Shown here: one piece after another, positions 52,020-60,373 of the stretch
How positions within the stretch are numbered: the stretch's first letter is position 1
How the letters are laid out: each line of letters opens with the position of its first letter
NCBI GenBank assembly: GCA_035943935.1
Contig: DASZBR010000001.1
Coordinates: 1-64,000 of the forward strand
From: DASZBR01 sp035943935
Lineage (GTDB): Bacteria > Pseudomonadota > Gammaproteobacteria > DASZBR01
DNA: 64,000 bases
Direction: 5' to 3'
Made by a program: the position numbers and the translations under genes
The notes under the pieces: model-generated
The model's input: the letters and a program-made list of their open reading frames with translations, nothing else
Databases searched by the model: none
What the model was told of the DNA's origin: nothing

Positions 52020-52490
52020 ATGCAAAAAGTAATGTTAAATCATGTGGTACCGGATTTTTCACTGCCATCAACAGATGGCAATGAATTAGCGTTATCTTCA
52101 CTGTTGGGTAAAAATATTGTTTTATATTTTTATCCCAAAGATTGTACCTCAGGCTGTACATTAGAAGGCCAAAATTTCAGGGATAATATCGAGAAATTTA
52201 AAAAATTAAATGCGGTCATATTAGGTGTTTCCAGAGACGATTTAAAATTGCACCACAAATTTAAAACAGAACAATCTTTTCCGTTTGAGTTATTAAGTGA
52301 TGCGGAAGAAAAAGCCTGTAAATTATTTGCTGTTATTAAAGAAAAAAATATGTACGGTAAAAAAGTCATGGGGATTGAACGCAGTACTTTTTTGATTGAT
52401 CAACATGGAAAATTAGTGCATGAATGGCGCGGCGTAAAAGTCGATGGCCATGTTGAGGAAGTCTTAGCAAAGCTGAAAGAGTTCGTGTAA
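52020..52490 (+). CDS. bcp: Thiol peroxidase of the Bcp/PrxQ family
   Basis: A 156-residue peroxiredoxin reducing hydroperoxides. Peroxidatic and resolving cysteines five residues apart in YPKDCTSGCTLEGQNFRD; also GVSRDDLKLHHKF. I took ATG at 52020, with GGAG 9 nt upstream, beginning 2 nt after the previous stop. It overlaps gcvT by 1 nt. Confidence 0.92.
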   Translation: MQKVMLNHVVPDFSLPSTDGNELALSSLLGKNIVLYFYPKDCTSGCTLEGQNFRDNIEKFKKLNAVILGVSRDDLKLHHKFKTEQSFPFELLSDAEEKACKLFAVIKEKNMYGKKVMGIERSTFLIDQHGKLVHEWRGVKVDGHVEEVLAKLKEFV

Positions 52491-53539
52491 TGAAAACGCC
52501 GTTATACGAATGGCACGTAACCCACGGGGCTAAAATGGTCGATTTTGCAGGTTGGCAGATGCCTATTCATTATGGTTCACAACTCGAAGAGCACCAGTGT
52601 GTGCGAAATCAGGCAGGATTATTCGATGTTTCGCATATGAATGTTGTAGATGTGACCGGCAAAGATGCAAAAGAATATCTACAAAAATTATGTGCGAATA
52701 ATATTGAAAAGCTTATTCCTGGCAAAGCGTTATATACCTGTATGTTAGATAATTCAGCGGGAATCATAGACGATTTAATTGTTTATTATATTGCTGAGAA
52801 TAATTATAGATTAGTGCTAAACGCCGGCACGCGAGAAAAAGATTTAAACTGGCTTAATAAAATAATCTCGAATTTTGATGTTCAAATCTATCCCCGAGAT
52901 AAAATGGCTATTATTGCTTTGCAGGGACCCGAGGCTGTAAATATAGCTAAAAATAGGTTTGAGCATAATTTTCCCGAAAAAACTTTTTATTTTAGTTTTG
53001 TAGATAATATTATGATCGCGAGAACGGGTTACACGGGCGAAGATGGTGTGGAAATTATTTGTCCTGCAGATCAGGCTGAAAAAATCTGGAATCAATTTAT
53101 TCATGCAGGTGCTAAGCCTATAGGTTTGGGCGCGCGAGATTCACTGAGATTAGAAGCAGGCTTAAATTTATATGGCTCGGATATGGATGAATCGGTAACA
53201 CCGCTCGAATCGAATGTCAGTTGGACGGTGGCTTGGGAACCTGCAGATAGAAATTTTATCGGACGCGAAAAATTGGAAGAACAAAAGAACGCAGGCATCC
53301 CTCAAAAATTAATCGGCTTGATGTTAGAAACGGGTGGCGTGCTTCGTCATGGCCAAAAAGTTTTTTCTCAGGGTAATGAAATCGGCGTGATTACCAGCGG
53401 GGGATTTTCACCGACGCTGAATGTCTCCATCGCGATGGCCCGGATTGAAAATAAGGTTTTTGATGAGATGGCGGTCGAGATTCGTGGCAAACATCTGCCA
53501 GTGAAGCTCGTTCCCCTGCCGTTTATAAAAAAAAGGTAG
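52490..53539 (+). CDS. gcvT: Aminomethyltransferase (glycine cleavage T protein)
   Basis: Transfers the methylene group of H-protein-bound aminomethyl to tetrahydrofolate. The 349-residue product carries GWQMPIHYGSQLEEH, FDVSHMNVVDVTG, RTGYTGEDGVEI and GLGARDSLRLEAGLNLYG. The partners gcvH and gcvP usually follow; here a repeat and tolC follow instead, so the rest of the system must be elsewhere. Confidence 0.95.
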   Translation: MKTPLYEWHVTHGAKMVDFAGWQMPIHYGSQLEEHQCVRNQAGLFDVSHMNVVDVTGKDAKEYLQKLCANNIEKLIPGKALYTCMLDNSAGIIDDLIVYYIAENNYRLVLNAGTREKDLNWLNKIISNFDVQIYPRDKMAIIALQGPEAVNIAKNRFEHNFPEKTFYFSFVDNIMIARTGYTGEDGVEIICPADQAEKIWNQFIHAGAKPIGLGARDSLRLEAGLNLYGSDMDESVTPLESNVSWTVAWEPADRNFIGREKLEEQKNAGIPQKLIGLMLETGGVLRHGQKVFSQGNEIGVITSGGFSPTLNVSIAMARIENKVFDEMAVEIRGKHLPVKLVPLPFIKKR

Positions 53540-53580
53540 GGGCGAGGCATGGCCTCGCCCGGCAAAGCCCTATCCGGGCC
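53539..53580. repeat. GC-rich hairpin repeat, copy 1
   Basis: GGGCGAGGC (53540-53548) pairs with GCCTCGCCC (53552-53560) around ATG, followed by a second short GC-rich palindrome to 53580. A related copy lies at 55816-55842. It begins at the gcvT stop. It lacks a T-run, so it is not a standard terminator. Confidence 0.7.
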
Positions 53581-53607
53581 ACCTCAATTTTGCTAAAGTG
53601 TGCGCCT

Positions 53608-55038
53608 ATGAAAAAGATTCTTTTTGGAGTACTTACCAGCCTGGTTTTCATGAATTCCGCTTATGCCGATGACCTCTTGCAGGTCTATCAACAAGCGCTG
53701 TCCAATGATCCGATTATTCAAGCCGCACAAGCGACGCGTGATGCGAATGAAGAAGGTTTGGATCAAAGTGTTGCAGCACTTTTACCGAATATTGGTGCGA
53801 CAGCTAATTCAACTTCTGTTCATACCAGCACACCCTTTTCGGCACCAGGAACTTCCACACGAGGTAGCACAACGAGTTTTAATCAACATGATTACACGTT
53901 GACGCTGACACAGCCCATTTTTAATTTTCAAGATTGGATGCAAGTGCGCGCGTCGAATGATTCCGCTAAACAAGCACAAGCAACTTACAATGCAGCGCTG
54001 CAAGATTTAATCATTCGTGTTTCAACCGCTTATTTTAATGTTCTCAATGCAGAAGACAATCTGACGTATACCATGGCTCAAGAGTCATCAATAGAAAACC
54101 AATTAAAACAAACCAAAGACAGGTATCAAGTCGGTCTGGGTACAATGACAGATGTTTATCAAGCACAAGCACAATACGATGGTTTAGTCGCGAGCGTTAT
54201 CGCCGCTAAAAATACGGTTATTAATAATATGGAAGCATTACGTCAAATTACGGGGCGAACGTATGCTGAGCTCACTCCTCTCGCAAAAAATATTCCCTTG
54301 TTGACGCCGGATCCGGCGAGTCCTGAAGATTGGATTGCCGCGGGTGAGAAAAATAATTGGACACTGTGGGCTGCGCGTTATGCTTCATTGGCAGCAAAAG
54401 AAAATATTCGGGTTAATTATGCCGGCCATTTTCCGACCGTCAATGCAGTGGGTAGTTATCAAAATGGAAATGATGTTGGTGTTGCGCCTTCCAATCAAAC
54501 GCAATGGGAATCTCAAGTGGGCGTACAAGTCAGTCTTCCTTTATTTCAAGGGGGCGCGGTCGTTTCAAAAACACGTCAAGCGCAAGATCAATATGTCGCA
54601 GCCAGTGATCAAATGGAATCGGCGCGACGACAAGTCGTATTGCAAGCCGAGCAAGCCTTTAACAATGTCATGGCAGATATCAGTAAAATTCAAGCAGATA
54701 AAATTGCTGTGACATCTTCTGTCAGTGCATTGGATAGCACACAAGCCGGTTATAAAGCGGGAACCAAAACCTTATTAGATGTATTAACAGCAGAACAAAA
54801 CGTGTATTTATCGAAAACCAATCTTGCGTCGGATCAATATAATTATATTAATAGCACGCTATCGTTGAAGGAAGCGTCAGGATCATTGGCGGGGACCGAT
54901 GTGGCTGCGATTAATCACTGGCTTTCAGATCCCAGTGTTGAACAGCCTCAGGCTGTGATCAAAACGCATAAGAAATCCAAGAAAATTAAGAGGGTCACAA
55001 AGCATCATCACCCTAAACATGTTAAACCTAAACAGTAG
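53608..55038 (+). CDS. tolC: TolC-family outer-membrane efflux protein
   Basis: A 476-residue outer-membrane channel for tripartite efflux pumps and type I secretion. Signal peptide ~1-19 (VFMNSAYA). Two internal repeats of the OEP domain: LLQVYQQALSNDPIIQAAQA and NVYLSKTNLASDQYNYINS. The C-terminal tail is basic (KSKKIKRVTKHHHPKHVKPK). The start at 53608 begins the signal peptide; a longer frame from 53590 is unlikely. Confidence 0.92.
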   Translation: MKKILFGVLTSLVFMNSAYADDLLQVYQQALSNDPIIQAAQATRDANEEGLDQSVAALLPNIGATANSTSVHTSTPFSAPGTSTRGSTTSFNQHDYTLTLTQPIFNFQDWMQVRASNDSAKQAQATYNAALQDLIIRVSTAYFNVLNAEDNLTYTMAQESSIENQLKQTKDRYQVGLGTMTDVYQAQAQYDGLVASVIAAKNTVINNMEALRQITGRTYAELTPLAKNIPLLTPDPASPEDWIAAGEKNNWTLWAARYASLAAKENIRVNYAGHFPTVNAVGSYQNGNDVGVAPSNQTQWESQVGVQVSLPLFQGGAVVSKTRQAQDQYVAASDQMESARRQVVLQAEQAFNNVMADISKIQADKIAVTSSVSALDSTQAGYKAGTKTLLDVLTAEQNVYLSKTNLASDQYNYINSTLSLKEASGSLAGTDVAAINHWLSDPSVEQPQAVIKTHKKSKKIKRVTKHHHPKHVKPKQ

Positions 55039-55044
55039 CCCCTT

Positions 55045-55368
55045 ATGAAACCACAGGAAGCGAAATATTGTATCGGACAGGTCGTTCATGATCCGCAGTT
55101 TCAATTTCGTGGTGTGATTGTGGATGTGGATTACAGTTATGCGGGTACGGACAAATGGTATGAAAAAAATGCGCCCCATCGGCCGTCTAAACGACAACCG
55201 TGGTATCACATTTTGGTTCATAATTCAGATTATCGTTTGTATGCAGCGGAATCGAGTTTAGAGGAAGATACGTCGATGGATGCGGTGAATCATCCTGAGA
55301 TTGATTACTTTTTTTCAGAGTTTAAAAATGGGCATTATATTTTACGCAGAGGCGTAATGTTTGAATAA
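55045..55368 (+). CDS. hspQ: Heat-shock protein HspQ (YccV)
   Basis: A 107-residue protein of the hemimethylated-DNA-binding YccV family, which in E. coli acts as a specificity factor for Lon. Motifs: YCIGQVVHDPQFQFRGVIVD, QPWYHILVHNSDYRLYAAES and HPEIDYFFSEF. It lies 6 nt after tolC and probably is read through from it. Confidence 0.93.
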   Translation: MKPQEAKYCIGQVVHDPQFQFRGVIVDVDYSYAGTDKWYEKNAPHRPSKRQPWYHILVHNSDYRLYAAESSLEEDTSMDAVNHPEIDYFFSEFKNGHYILRRGVMFE

Positions 55369-55389
55369 CAATTTTGTGGGGTGAGGTTA

Positions 55390-55818
55390 ATGGAACAAAA
55401 CGAATATGTAAAATTTGCAATCGAACACTGGGAGTTGTGCCTCGCTTTTTTCATGGTGCTACTTTATTGGATAACGGCAGAGTTGACTGACGCATTCAGT
55501 AAGCACGGCATTTCTGCGCAGCACTTAGTCACATTGATGAATCACCACGATGCGGTGGTATTCGATATTCGTGATGCAGAGCATTTTAACAAAGGCCATA
55601 TTTTAGGGGCGCTATCTCATCCGGAAAAAGACATTCTCAGCGACTTAAGCAAACTTAAAAAATATCAAGAACGCAAAGTCGTGTTAGTTGATGTGAATGG
55701 GCAAAGTTCCAATAAATTAATTAACAAATTGCTCACAGATGGATTTAAAGAAGTCTTTTTCTTAAAGAACGGCATGCATGCCTGGACTGCAGAAAAATTA
55801 CCCGTAAGTAAATCGTAG
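55390..55818 (+). CDS. Membrane-anchored rhodanese-like protein (YibN type), lacking the active cysteine
   Basis: A 142-residue protein. One N-terminal membrane helix (~12-30, LCLAFFMVLLYWITA) and a rhodanese domain (~40-140, VFDIRDAEHFNKGHILGA). At the active loop the sequence is VLVDVNGQSSNKL where active enzymes have YCxxGxRS, so the sulfur-carrying Cys is missing. The start at 55390 has GAGG upstream. The order rhodanese-secB-gpsA matches yibN-grxC-secB-gpsA of E. coli with grxC missing. Confidence 0.85.
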   Translation: MEQNEYVKFAIEHWELCLAFFMVLLYWITAELTDAFSKHGISAQHLVTLMNHHDAVVFDIRDAEHFNKGHILGALSHPEKDILSDLSKLKKYQERKVVLVDVNGQSSNKLINKLLTDGFKEVFFLKNGMHAWTAEKLPVSKS

Positions 55819-55842
55819 GGGCGAGGCAATGCCTCGCCCCTA
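55816..55842. repeat. GC-rich hairpin repeat, copy 2
   Basis: TAGGGGCGAGGC (55816-55827) pairs perfectly with GCCTCGCCCCTA (55831-55842) around AAT. It shares the GGGGCGAGGC arm with the copy at 53539. It begins at the rhodanese gene's stop codon and precedes secB. Confidence 0.75.
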
Positions 55843-55867
55843 TAAACATTAACCTAAGGAGTCTGAT

Positions 55868-56317
55868 ATGACTGATAACACAGCGCCACAACCTGAATTT
55901 TTTATTCAACGTTTATATGTTAAAGATATTTCGTTTGAATCTCCTCAGGCCCCAAAAGTATTTCATGAAACGTTACAACCGACCGTCAATTTAAATATTC
56001 AAACGGCGTCGAACGTGATGACAGAAAATACGCATGACGTGACCGTTACCGCAACGATCACCGCGGCCGCTGATAACAAAACTATTTTTTTAGTTGAAAT
56101 TAAACAAGCGGGAATTTTTGTGATTAAAAATATTCCTGATGAAAACATGCCTTTTGTATTGGGTGTGACGTGTCCAACCATATTGTTTCCGTATTTGCGC
56201 GAAGCGGTATCTGATTTAGTCGCTCGTGGTGGATTCCAGCATTTTTACCTTTCGCCGATTAATTTCGAAGCGCTGTTTTTAAGCAATCAGAAAGAATCGA
56301 CAACTACGTCACAGTAA
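55868..56317 (+). CDS. secB: Protein-export chaperone SecB
   Basis: A 149-residue tetrameric chaperone that hands unfolded preproteins to SecA. FFIQRLYVKDISFESPQAPKVF at the N-terminus (residues ~11-32), LVEIKQAGIFVIKNIP, and FPYLREAVSDLVARGGFQHFYLSPINFEAL. Start ATG after AAGGAG. It precedes gpsA by 3 nt. Confidence 0.97.
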   Translation: MTDNTAPQPEFFIQRLYVKDISFESPQAPKVFHETLQPTVNLNIQTASNVMTENTHDVTVTATITAAADNKTIFLVEIKQAGIFVIKNIPDENMPFVLGVTCPTILFPYLREAVSDLVARGGFQHFYLSPINFEALFLSNQKESTTTSQ

Positions 56318-56320
56318 TCT

Positions 56321-57319
56321 ATGTCTTTTCTTGTCTTAGGTGCAGGATCATGGGGCAGTGCAACGGCACTCCATCTGGCACGTCTGAAACATGGCGTGAC
56401 AGTGTGGGGCCGAGATGCTGCCCAAATTGCTCACATGCAAAAAAGTCGAGAAAATAAAAAATATTTGCCGGGTGTAAAGTTGCCCCAAAATATTAGTTTT
56501 ATTTGTGATGATTTAGATAAACATATTCCCCAATCTGAAAATATTATTCTGGCGGTTCCCAGTCATGTTTTTCGTGAAATGCTGGAAAAAATCAAACCCT
56601 ATTTTTCGCATCAACAAACCCTTATTTGGATTACCAAAGGTTTAGATCCCGAAACACATGAACTACTGCATCAAGTGGTTCAAGAAATCTTAGGAAATAC
56701 CGTAAAATTGGCTGTGTTATCCGGCCCGTCATTTGCGAAAGAAGTCGCCGCTGATCTGCCTACCGCTGTTACTTTAGCGAGTAATGACAAGCATGTTGCG
56801 GAAAAATTAGTTAAATTATTTCACAGCCCGCATTTTCGTGTGTATGCGTCGTCGGATATTAAAGGCGTTGAAATTGGGGGAGCCGTAAAAAACGTTCTCG
56901 CCATTGCTGTGGGAATTGCGCAAGGCTTAGGCTGTGGCGCAAATGCACAGGCGGCATTAATTACACGTGGTATTGCGGAAATGATGCGATTGGGCAGTGC
57001 GATGGGTGGATTGCCTGAAACGTTTATGGGGTTATCCGGCGTGGGCGATTTAATTTTAACGTGTACGAATGATCAATCTCGAAATCGTCGATTTGGTACG
57101 GCAATTGGAAAGGGACTGTCGCGTGAAAAAGCCTTGAAATCCATTGGCCAAGTGGTTGAGGGAATTCAAACCGCGAATGAAATTCATAATTTAGCTAAAA
57201 AATATAAGATTGATATGCCGATTACAGAACAGGTTTATAGAGTTTTATATCAAGATATTTCTCCTGACGTCGCTCTTGAACATCTTTTAGCGCGCGAGCC
57301 CAAGGATGAGCGTCGATGA
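56321..57319 (+). CDS. gpsA: Glycerol-3-phosphate dehydrogenase [NAD(P)+]
   Basis: Reduces dihydroxyacetone phosphate to sn-glycerol-3-phosphate for phospholipids. The 332-residue product has the nucleotide motif VLGAGSWGSATALHLA, VLSGPSFAKEVA, the catalytic Lys segment GGAVKNVLAIAVG and FMGLSGVGDLILTCTNDQSRN. It overlaps cca by 4 nt. Confidence 0.96.
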   Translation: MSFLVLGAGSWGSATALHLARLKHGVTVWGRDAAQIAHMQKSRENKKYLPGVKLPQNISFICDDLDKHIPQSENIILAVPSHVFREMLEKIKPYFSHQQTLIWITKGLDPETHELLHQVVQEILGNTVKLAVLSGPSFAKEVAADLPTAVTLASNDKHVAEKLVKLFHSPHFRVYASSDIKGVEIGGAVKNVLAIAVGIAQGLGCGANAQAALITRGIAEMMRLGSAMGGLPETFMGLSGVGDLILTCTNDQSRNRRFGTAIGKGLSREKALKSIGQVVEGIQTANEIHNLAKKYKIDMPITEQVYRVLYQDISPDVALEHLLAREPKDERR

Positions 57320-58332
57320 AGGTGTATCTGGTCGGCGGCGCAGTACGCGATAAATTATTGGGTTTACCCATTCAAGAAAAAGATTGGGTGGTCGTAGGTT
57401 CAACGCCCGAAGAAATGATGAAATTAAAATATCGTCCCGTCGGTAAAGATTTTCCTGTCTTTTTACATCCTGAAACGCACGAAGAATATGCATTAGCACG
57501 AACCGAACGTAAGACGGGAAAAGGCTATACGCAATTTGTATTTCATGCATCGCCTGATGTGACTCTCGAGGAAGATCTCAAACGCCGAGACTTAACGATC
57601 AATGCAATCGCTGAAGAAAATGGCAAATATATCGATCCCTATCATGGCCAAGAAGATATTAAACATAAATTATTAAAACATGTCTCTGAGGCTTTTATAG
57701 AAGATCCGGTCAGAATTTTGCGTGTAGGACGATTTTTAGCACGGTTTTATTATTTAGGTTTTAGTGTTGCGCCAGAAACCCTGAAGTTAATGCAAGAAAT
57801 GGTTAAGTTGGGTGAAGTGGATGCGCTGGTTGCAGACAGGGTCTGGCAAGAAATGGATCGAGCATTGGGTGAAAAAAATCCCGAGAAATTTTTTGAAGTA
57901 TTAGAACAATGCGGAGCTGTAAATATATTATTCCCTTATATAAAATCCCCTCCTAATTTTAAAAACGGTAAAAGTTCTATAAGATTTGCTTATTTATTTT
58001 TAAATAATAATCAGGAAAATATAGAGTTTTTTTGTAAACAATATCCCGTGCCGGTTTACTATAGAGAATTAGCGATATTAGCAAACCAGTATCACAGTAC
58101 TTCTGCGAAGACACCTGAAGATATTATAGCTTTATTAGAAAAACTGGATGCGTATCGACGACCTGAAAGATTTGATGATGTATTAACATTTCTAGCGGAC
58201 GCTAAGCGATTAAAATCATCTTATGAAAATACTAAAGCAATTGATATTAGGCCATTACAAGAAAAGGGCCTAGAGGGCAAAAATTTAGGCGATGCGATTC
58301 ATCAAGAAAGAATTAGGAAATTAAAGGATTAA
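57316..58332 (+). CDS. cca: CCA-adding tRNA nucleotidyltransferase, short form
   Basis: Adds or repairs the tRNA 3' CCA. Class II motifs: YLVGGAVRDKLLG, EEYALARTERK, DVTLEEDLKRRDLTINAIA and DPVRILRVGRFLARF. Catalytic position 1 of the metal-binding pair is Glu (QEKDW) where E. coli has Asp (KDRDW). The product has 338 residues versus 412 in E. coli, and the HD phosphohydrolase domain is missing, with a weakly conserved C-terminal ~110 residues. It overlaps gpsA by 4 nt. Confidence 0.9.
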   Translation: MKVYLVGGAVRDKLLGLPIQEKDWVVVGSTPEEMMKLKYRPVGKDFPVFLHPETHEEYALARTERKTGKGYTQFVFHASPDVTLEEDLKRRDLTINAIAEENGKYIDPYHGQEDIKHKLLKHVSEAFIEDPVRILRVGRFLARFYYLGFSVAPETLKLMQEMVKLGEVDALVADRVWQEMDRALGEKNPEKFFEVLEQCGAVNILFPYIKSPPNFKNGKSSIRFAYLFLNNNQENIEFFCKQYPVPVYYRELAILANQYHSTSAKTPEDIIALLEKLDAYRRPERFDDVLTFLADAKRLKSSYENTKAIDIRPLQEKGLEGKNLGDAIHQERIRKLKD

Positions 58333-58335
58333 ATC

Positions 58336-59124
58336 ATGCCAAACGGACCTCTCTGGTTTGTCTTTCACCAAAATCAATTGTTAATCAATGCTGAGCATCC
58401 CAAAGATCCCATTGTTACAGAATCTACCGCTCAAAAATTAAATCTCTCTATTATTTCAAAACATGATATTGGCAATTATCACAATAAACCGTGTTTTGGC
58501 GTAGAAGTGGAATTCAATGAAAACCAAACACTTCCGGACAATTTAAAATTCATGCCCCTTCGACAAGCCGCCCTCACCATATTAAGCCAAGAATTATTTC
58601 ACTTAGCCGGCCGCGCGGCTCAAATTATCGAATGGCATAAAACCCATCAATTTTGCGGTAAATGCGGCGTTAAATTATTTGAAAGTAAAGTTGAACGCGC
58701 AAAAGTCTGCCCCGACTGTAATTACCACTTTTATCCTCGTATTTCGCCATCTATTATAGTTTTAATAAAAAGGGGTAAAGAAATATTGCTGGCGCGATCG
58801 CCCCATTTTTCTGAAAAAATTTACAGTACGTTAGCGGGATTTATTGAGCCCGGTGAAAGCGCAGAAGAAGCGGTACATCGAGAAGTATTAGAAGAAGTGG
58901 GATTGCGTGTGAAAAATTTAAAATACCGTGGCAGTCAACCGTGGCCATTTCCCAATTCCTTAATGTTGGGCTACACCGCAGAACACGCTGCGGGTGAAAT
59001 TGTCATTGATGGTGTGGAAATAGAAGATGCGGGATGGTTTTCTGTTGATAAATTACCGCAATTACCCTACAAAATTAGCATCGCACACGAATTAATTAAT
59101 TTGTTTATTAATCAGGAGTTTTAG
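58336..59124 (+). CDS. nudC: NAD(H) pyrophosphatase / RNA decapping hydrolase NudC
   Basis: Cleaves NADH and removes NAD caps from RNA. A 262-residue protein with a zinc ribbon (FCGKCGVKLF and KVCPDCNYHFYPR), Nudix box GFIEPGESAEEAVHREVLEEVG and the NudC-specific SQPWPFPNSLMLGY. Start ATG after AGGA. It lies 3 nt after cca and 1 nt before the PFK gene. Confidence 0.95.
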   Translation: MPNGPLWFVFHQNQLLINAEHPKDPIVTESTAQKLNLSIISKHDIGNYHNKPCFGVEVEFNENQTLPDNLKFMPLRQAALTILSQELFHLAGRAAQIIEWHKTHQFCGKCGVKLFESKVERAKVCPDCNYHFYPRISPSIIVLIKRGKEILLARSPHFSEKIYSTLAGFIEPGESAEEAVHREVLEEVGLRVKNLKYRGSQPWPFPNSLMLGYTAEHAAGEIVIDGVEIEDAGWFSVDKLPQLPYKISIAHELINLFINQEF

Positions 59125-59125
59125 C

Positions 59126-60355
59126 ATGGCTAAAAATAGCAAACCCAAAAATGTTTTTTACGCTCAATCTGGCGGCGTTACGTCTGTGATTAATGCTTCA
59201 GCGTGTGGTGTGATTGAGACTGCCCGAAAATACCCTAAAATTTTTGGCAAAGTCTATGCGGGTCATAATGGCATCATCGGCGCACTGAATGATGACTTAA
59301 TTGATACGAGCAAAATATCAGCAAAAATTATTGCGGGTTTGCGTTATACCCCCGCGGGGGCTTTTGGTTCTTGCCGTTACAAATTAAAGGGCCTCAAAGA
59401 AAACAAAGCCGAATACGATAAATTAATGGCATTATTTAAAGAATATAATATTGGCTATTTTTTCTATAACGGCGGCGGTGATTCACAAGATACTACGCAT
59501 AAAATCTCTCAATTAAGCCAGCAATTAGATTACCCACTGACTTGTATTGGCATTCCTAAAACAGTCGATAATGACCTACCCTTTACGGATAATTGCCCGG
59601 GATTTGGTAGTGTCGCGAAATATGTTGCGATTTCTATTCGCGAAGCCGGATTAGATGTTGCCTCGATGGCGTCCTCTTCTACAAAAGTATTTGTCATGGA
59701 AGTCATGGGACGTCATGCGGGATGGATTGCAGCAGCAGGTGGATTAGCCGCTGAAAAAGAAGGCGATGCACCGCATATTATTTTATTTCCCGAAATTGCG
59801 TTTGATCAAAAAAAGTTTTTAGCCAAAGTGGATAACTGTGTAAAGAAATATGGCTACTGCGCGATTGTGGTATCTGAAGGCGTCAAAGACCATCAAGGTA
59901 AATTTCTTTCAGAAACAGGTTTAAAAGATGCATTTGGACATGCGCAATTAGGTGGCGTTGCTCCCGTGATTGCTAACGTTATTAAATCCGCGTTGGGATA
60001 TAAATATCATTGGGCAGTCTGTGATTATTTACAACGCGCTGCACGTCATATCGCATCCAAGACGGACGTTGAACAAGCCTACGCTGTTGGCAAAGCCGCT
60101 GTTGAATTTGCAGCAAAAGGCAAGACAGACATCATGGCAACGATAGTTCGAAAATCCAATAAACCCTATAAGTGGGGAATTGGCGAAGTAAAATTAGAAA
60201 AAGTCGCGAACCAAGAAAAGTTTATGCCACGTAATTTTATTACCGCAGATGGATTTGGAATTACGGCAAAATGTCGTGAATATTTATCGCCATTAATTAC
60301 AGGCGAAGATTATCCGCCGTATAAGAATGGGTTGCCGCAGTATGTGAAAATTTAA
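59126..60355 (+). CDS. pfp: Pyrophosphate-dependent 6-phosphofructokinase
   Basis: Phosphorylates fructose-6-phosphate with PPi, reversibly. The 409-residue product has AQSGGVTSVINASACGV, NGGGDSQDTTHKI (Asp after GG marks the PPi-using type), GIPKTVDNDLPFTD, EVMGRHAGWIAA and the C-terminal REYLSPLITGEDYPPY. Start ATG follows AGGAG. PPi-type PFKs are usual in Legionella and Coxiella, consistent with the assignment. Confidence 0.93.
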   Translation: MAKNSKPKNVFYAQSGGVTSVINASACGVIETARKYPKIFGKVYAGHNGIIGALNDDLIDTSKISAKIIAGLRYTPAGAFGSCRYKLKGLKENKAEYDKLMALFKEYNIGYFFYNGGGDSQDTTHKISQLSQQLDYPLTCIGIPKTVDNDLPFTDNCPGFGSVAKYVAISIREAGLDVASMASSSTKVFVMEVMGRHAGWIAAAGGLAAEKEGDAPHIILFPEIAFDQKKFLAKVDNCVKKYGYCAIVVSEGVKDHQGKFLSETGLKDAFGHAQLGGVAPVIANVIKSALGYKYHWAVCDYLQRAARHIASKTDVEQAYAVGKAAVEFAAKGKTDIMATIVRKSNKPYKWGIGEVKLEKVANQEKFMPRNFITADGFGITAKCREYLSPLITGEDYPPYKNGLPQYVKI

Positions 60356-60373
60356 TTTAACGAGGAGAATAAT

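Noticed and set aside
53539..53580. Rho-independent terminator after gcvT
   Set aside because: The stem is strong but no T-run follows on either strand, and the sequence recurs at 55816, so it is listed as a repeat.
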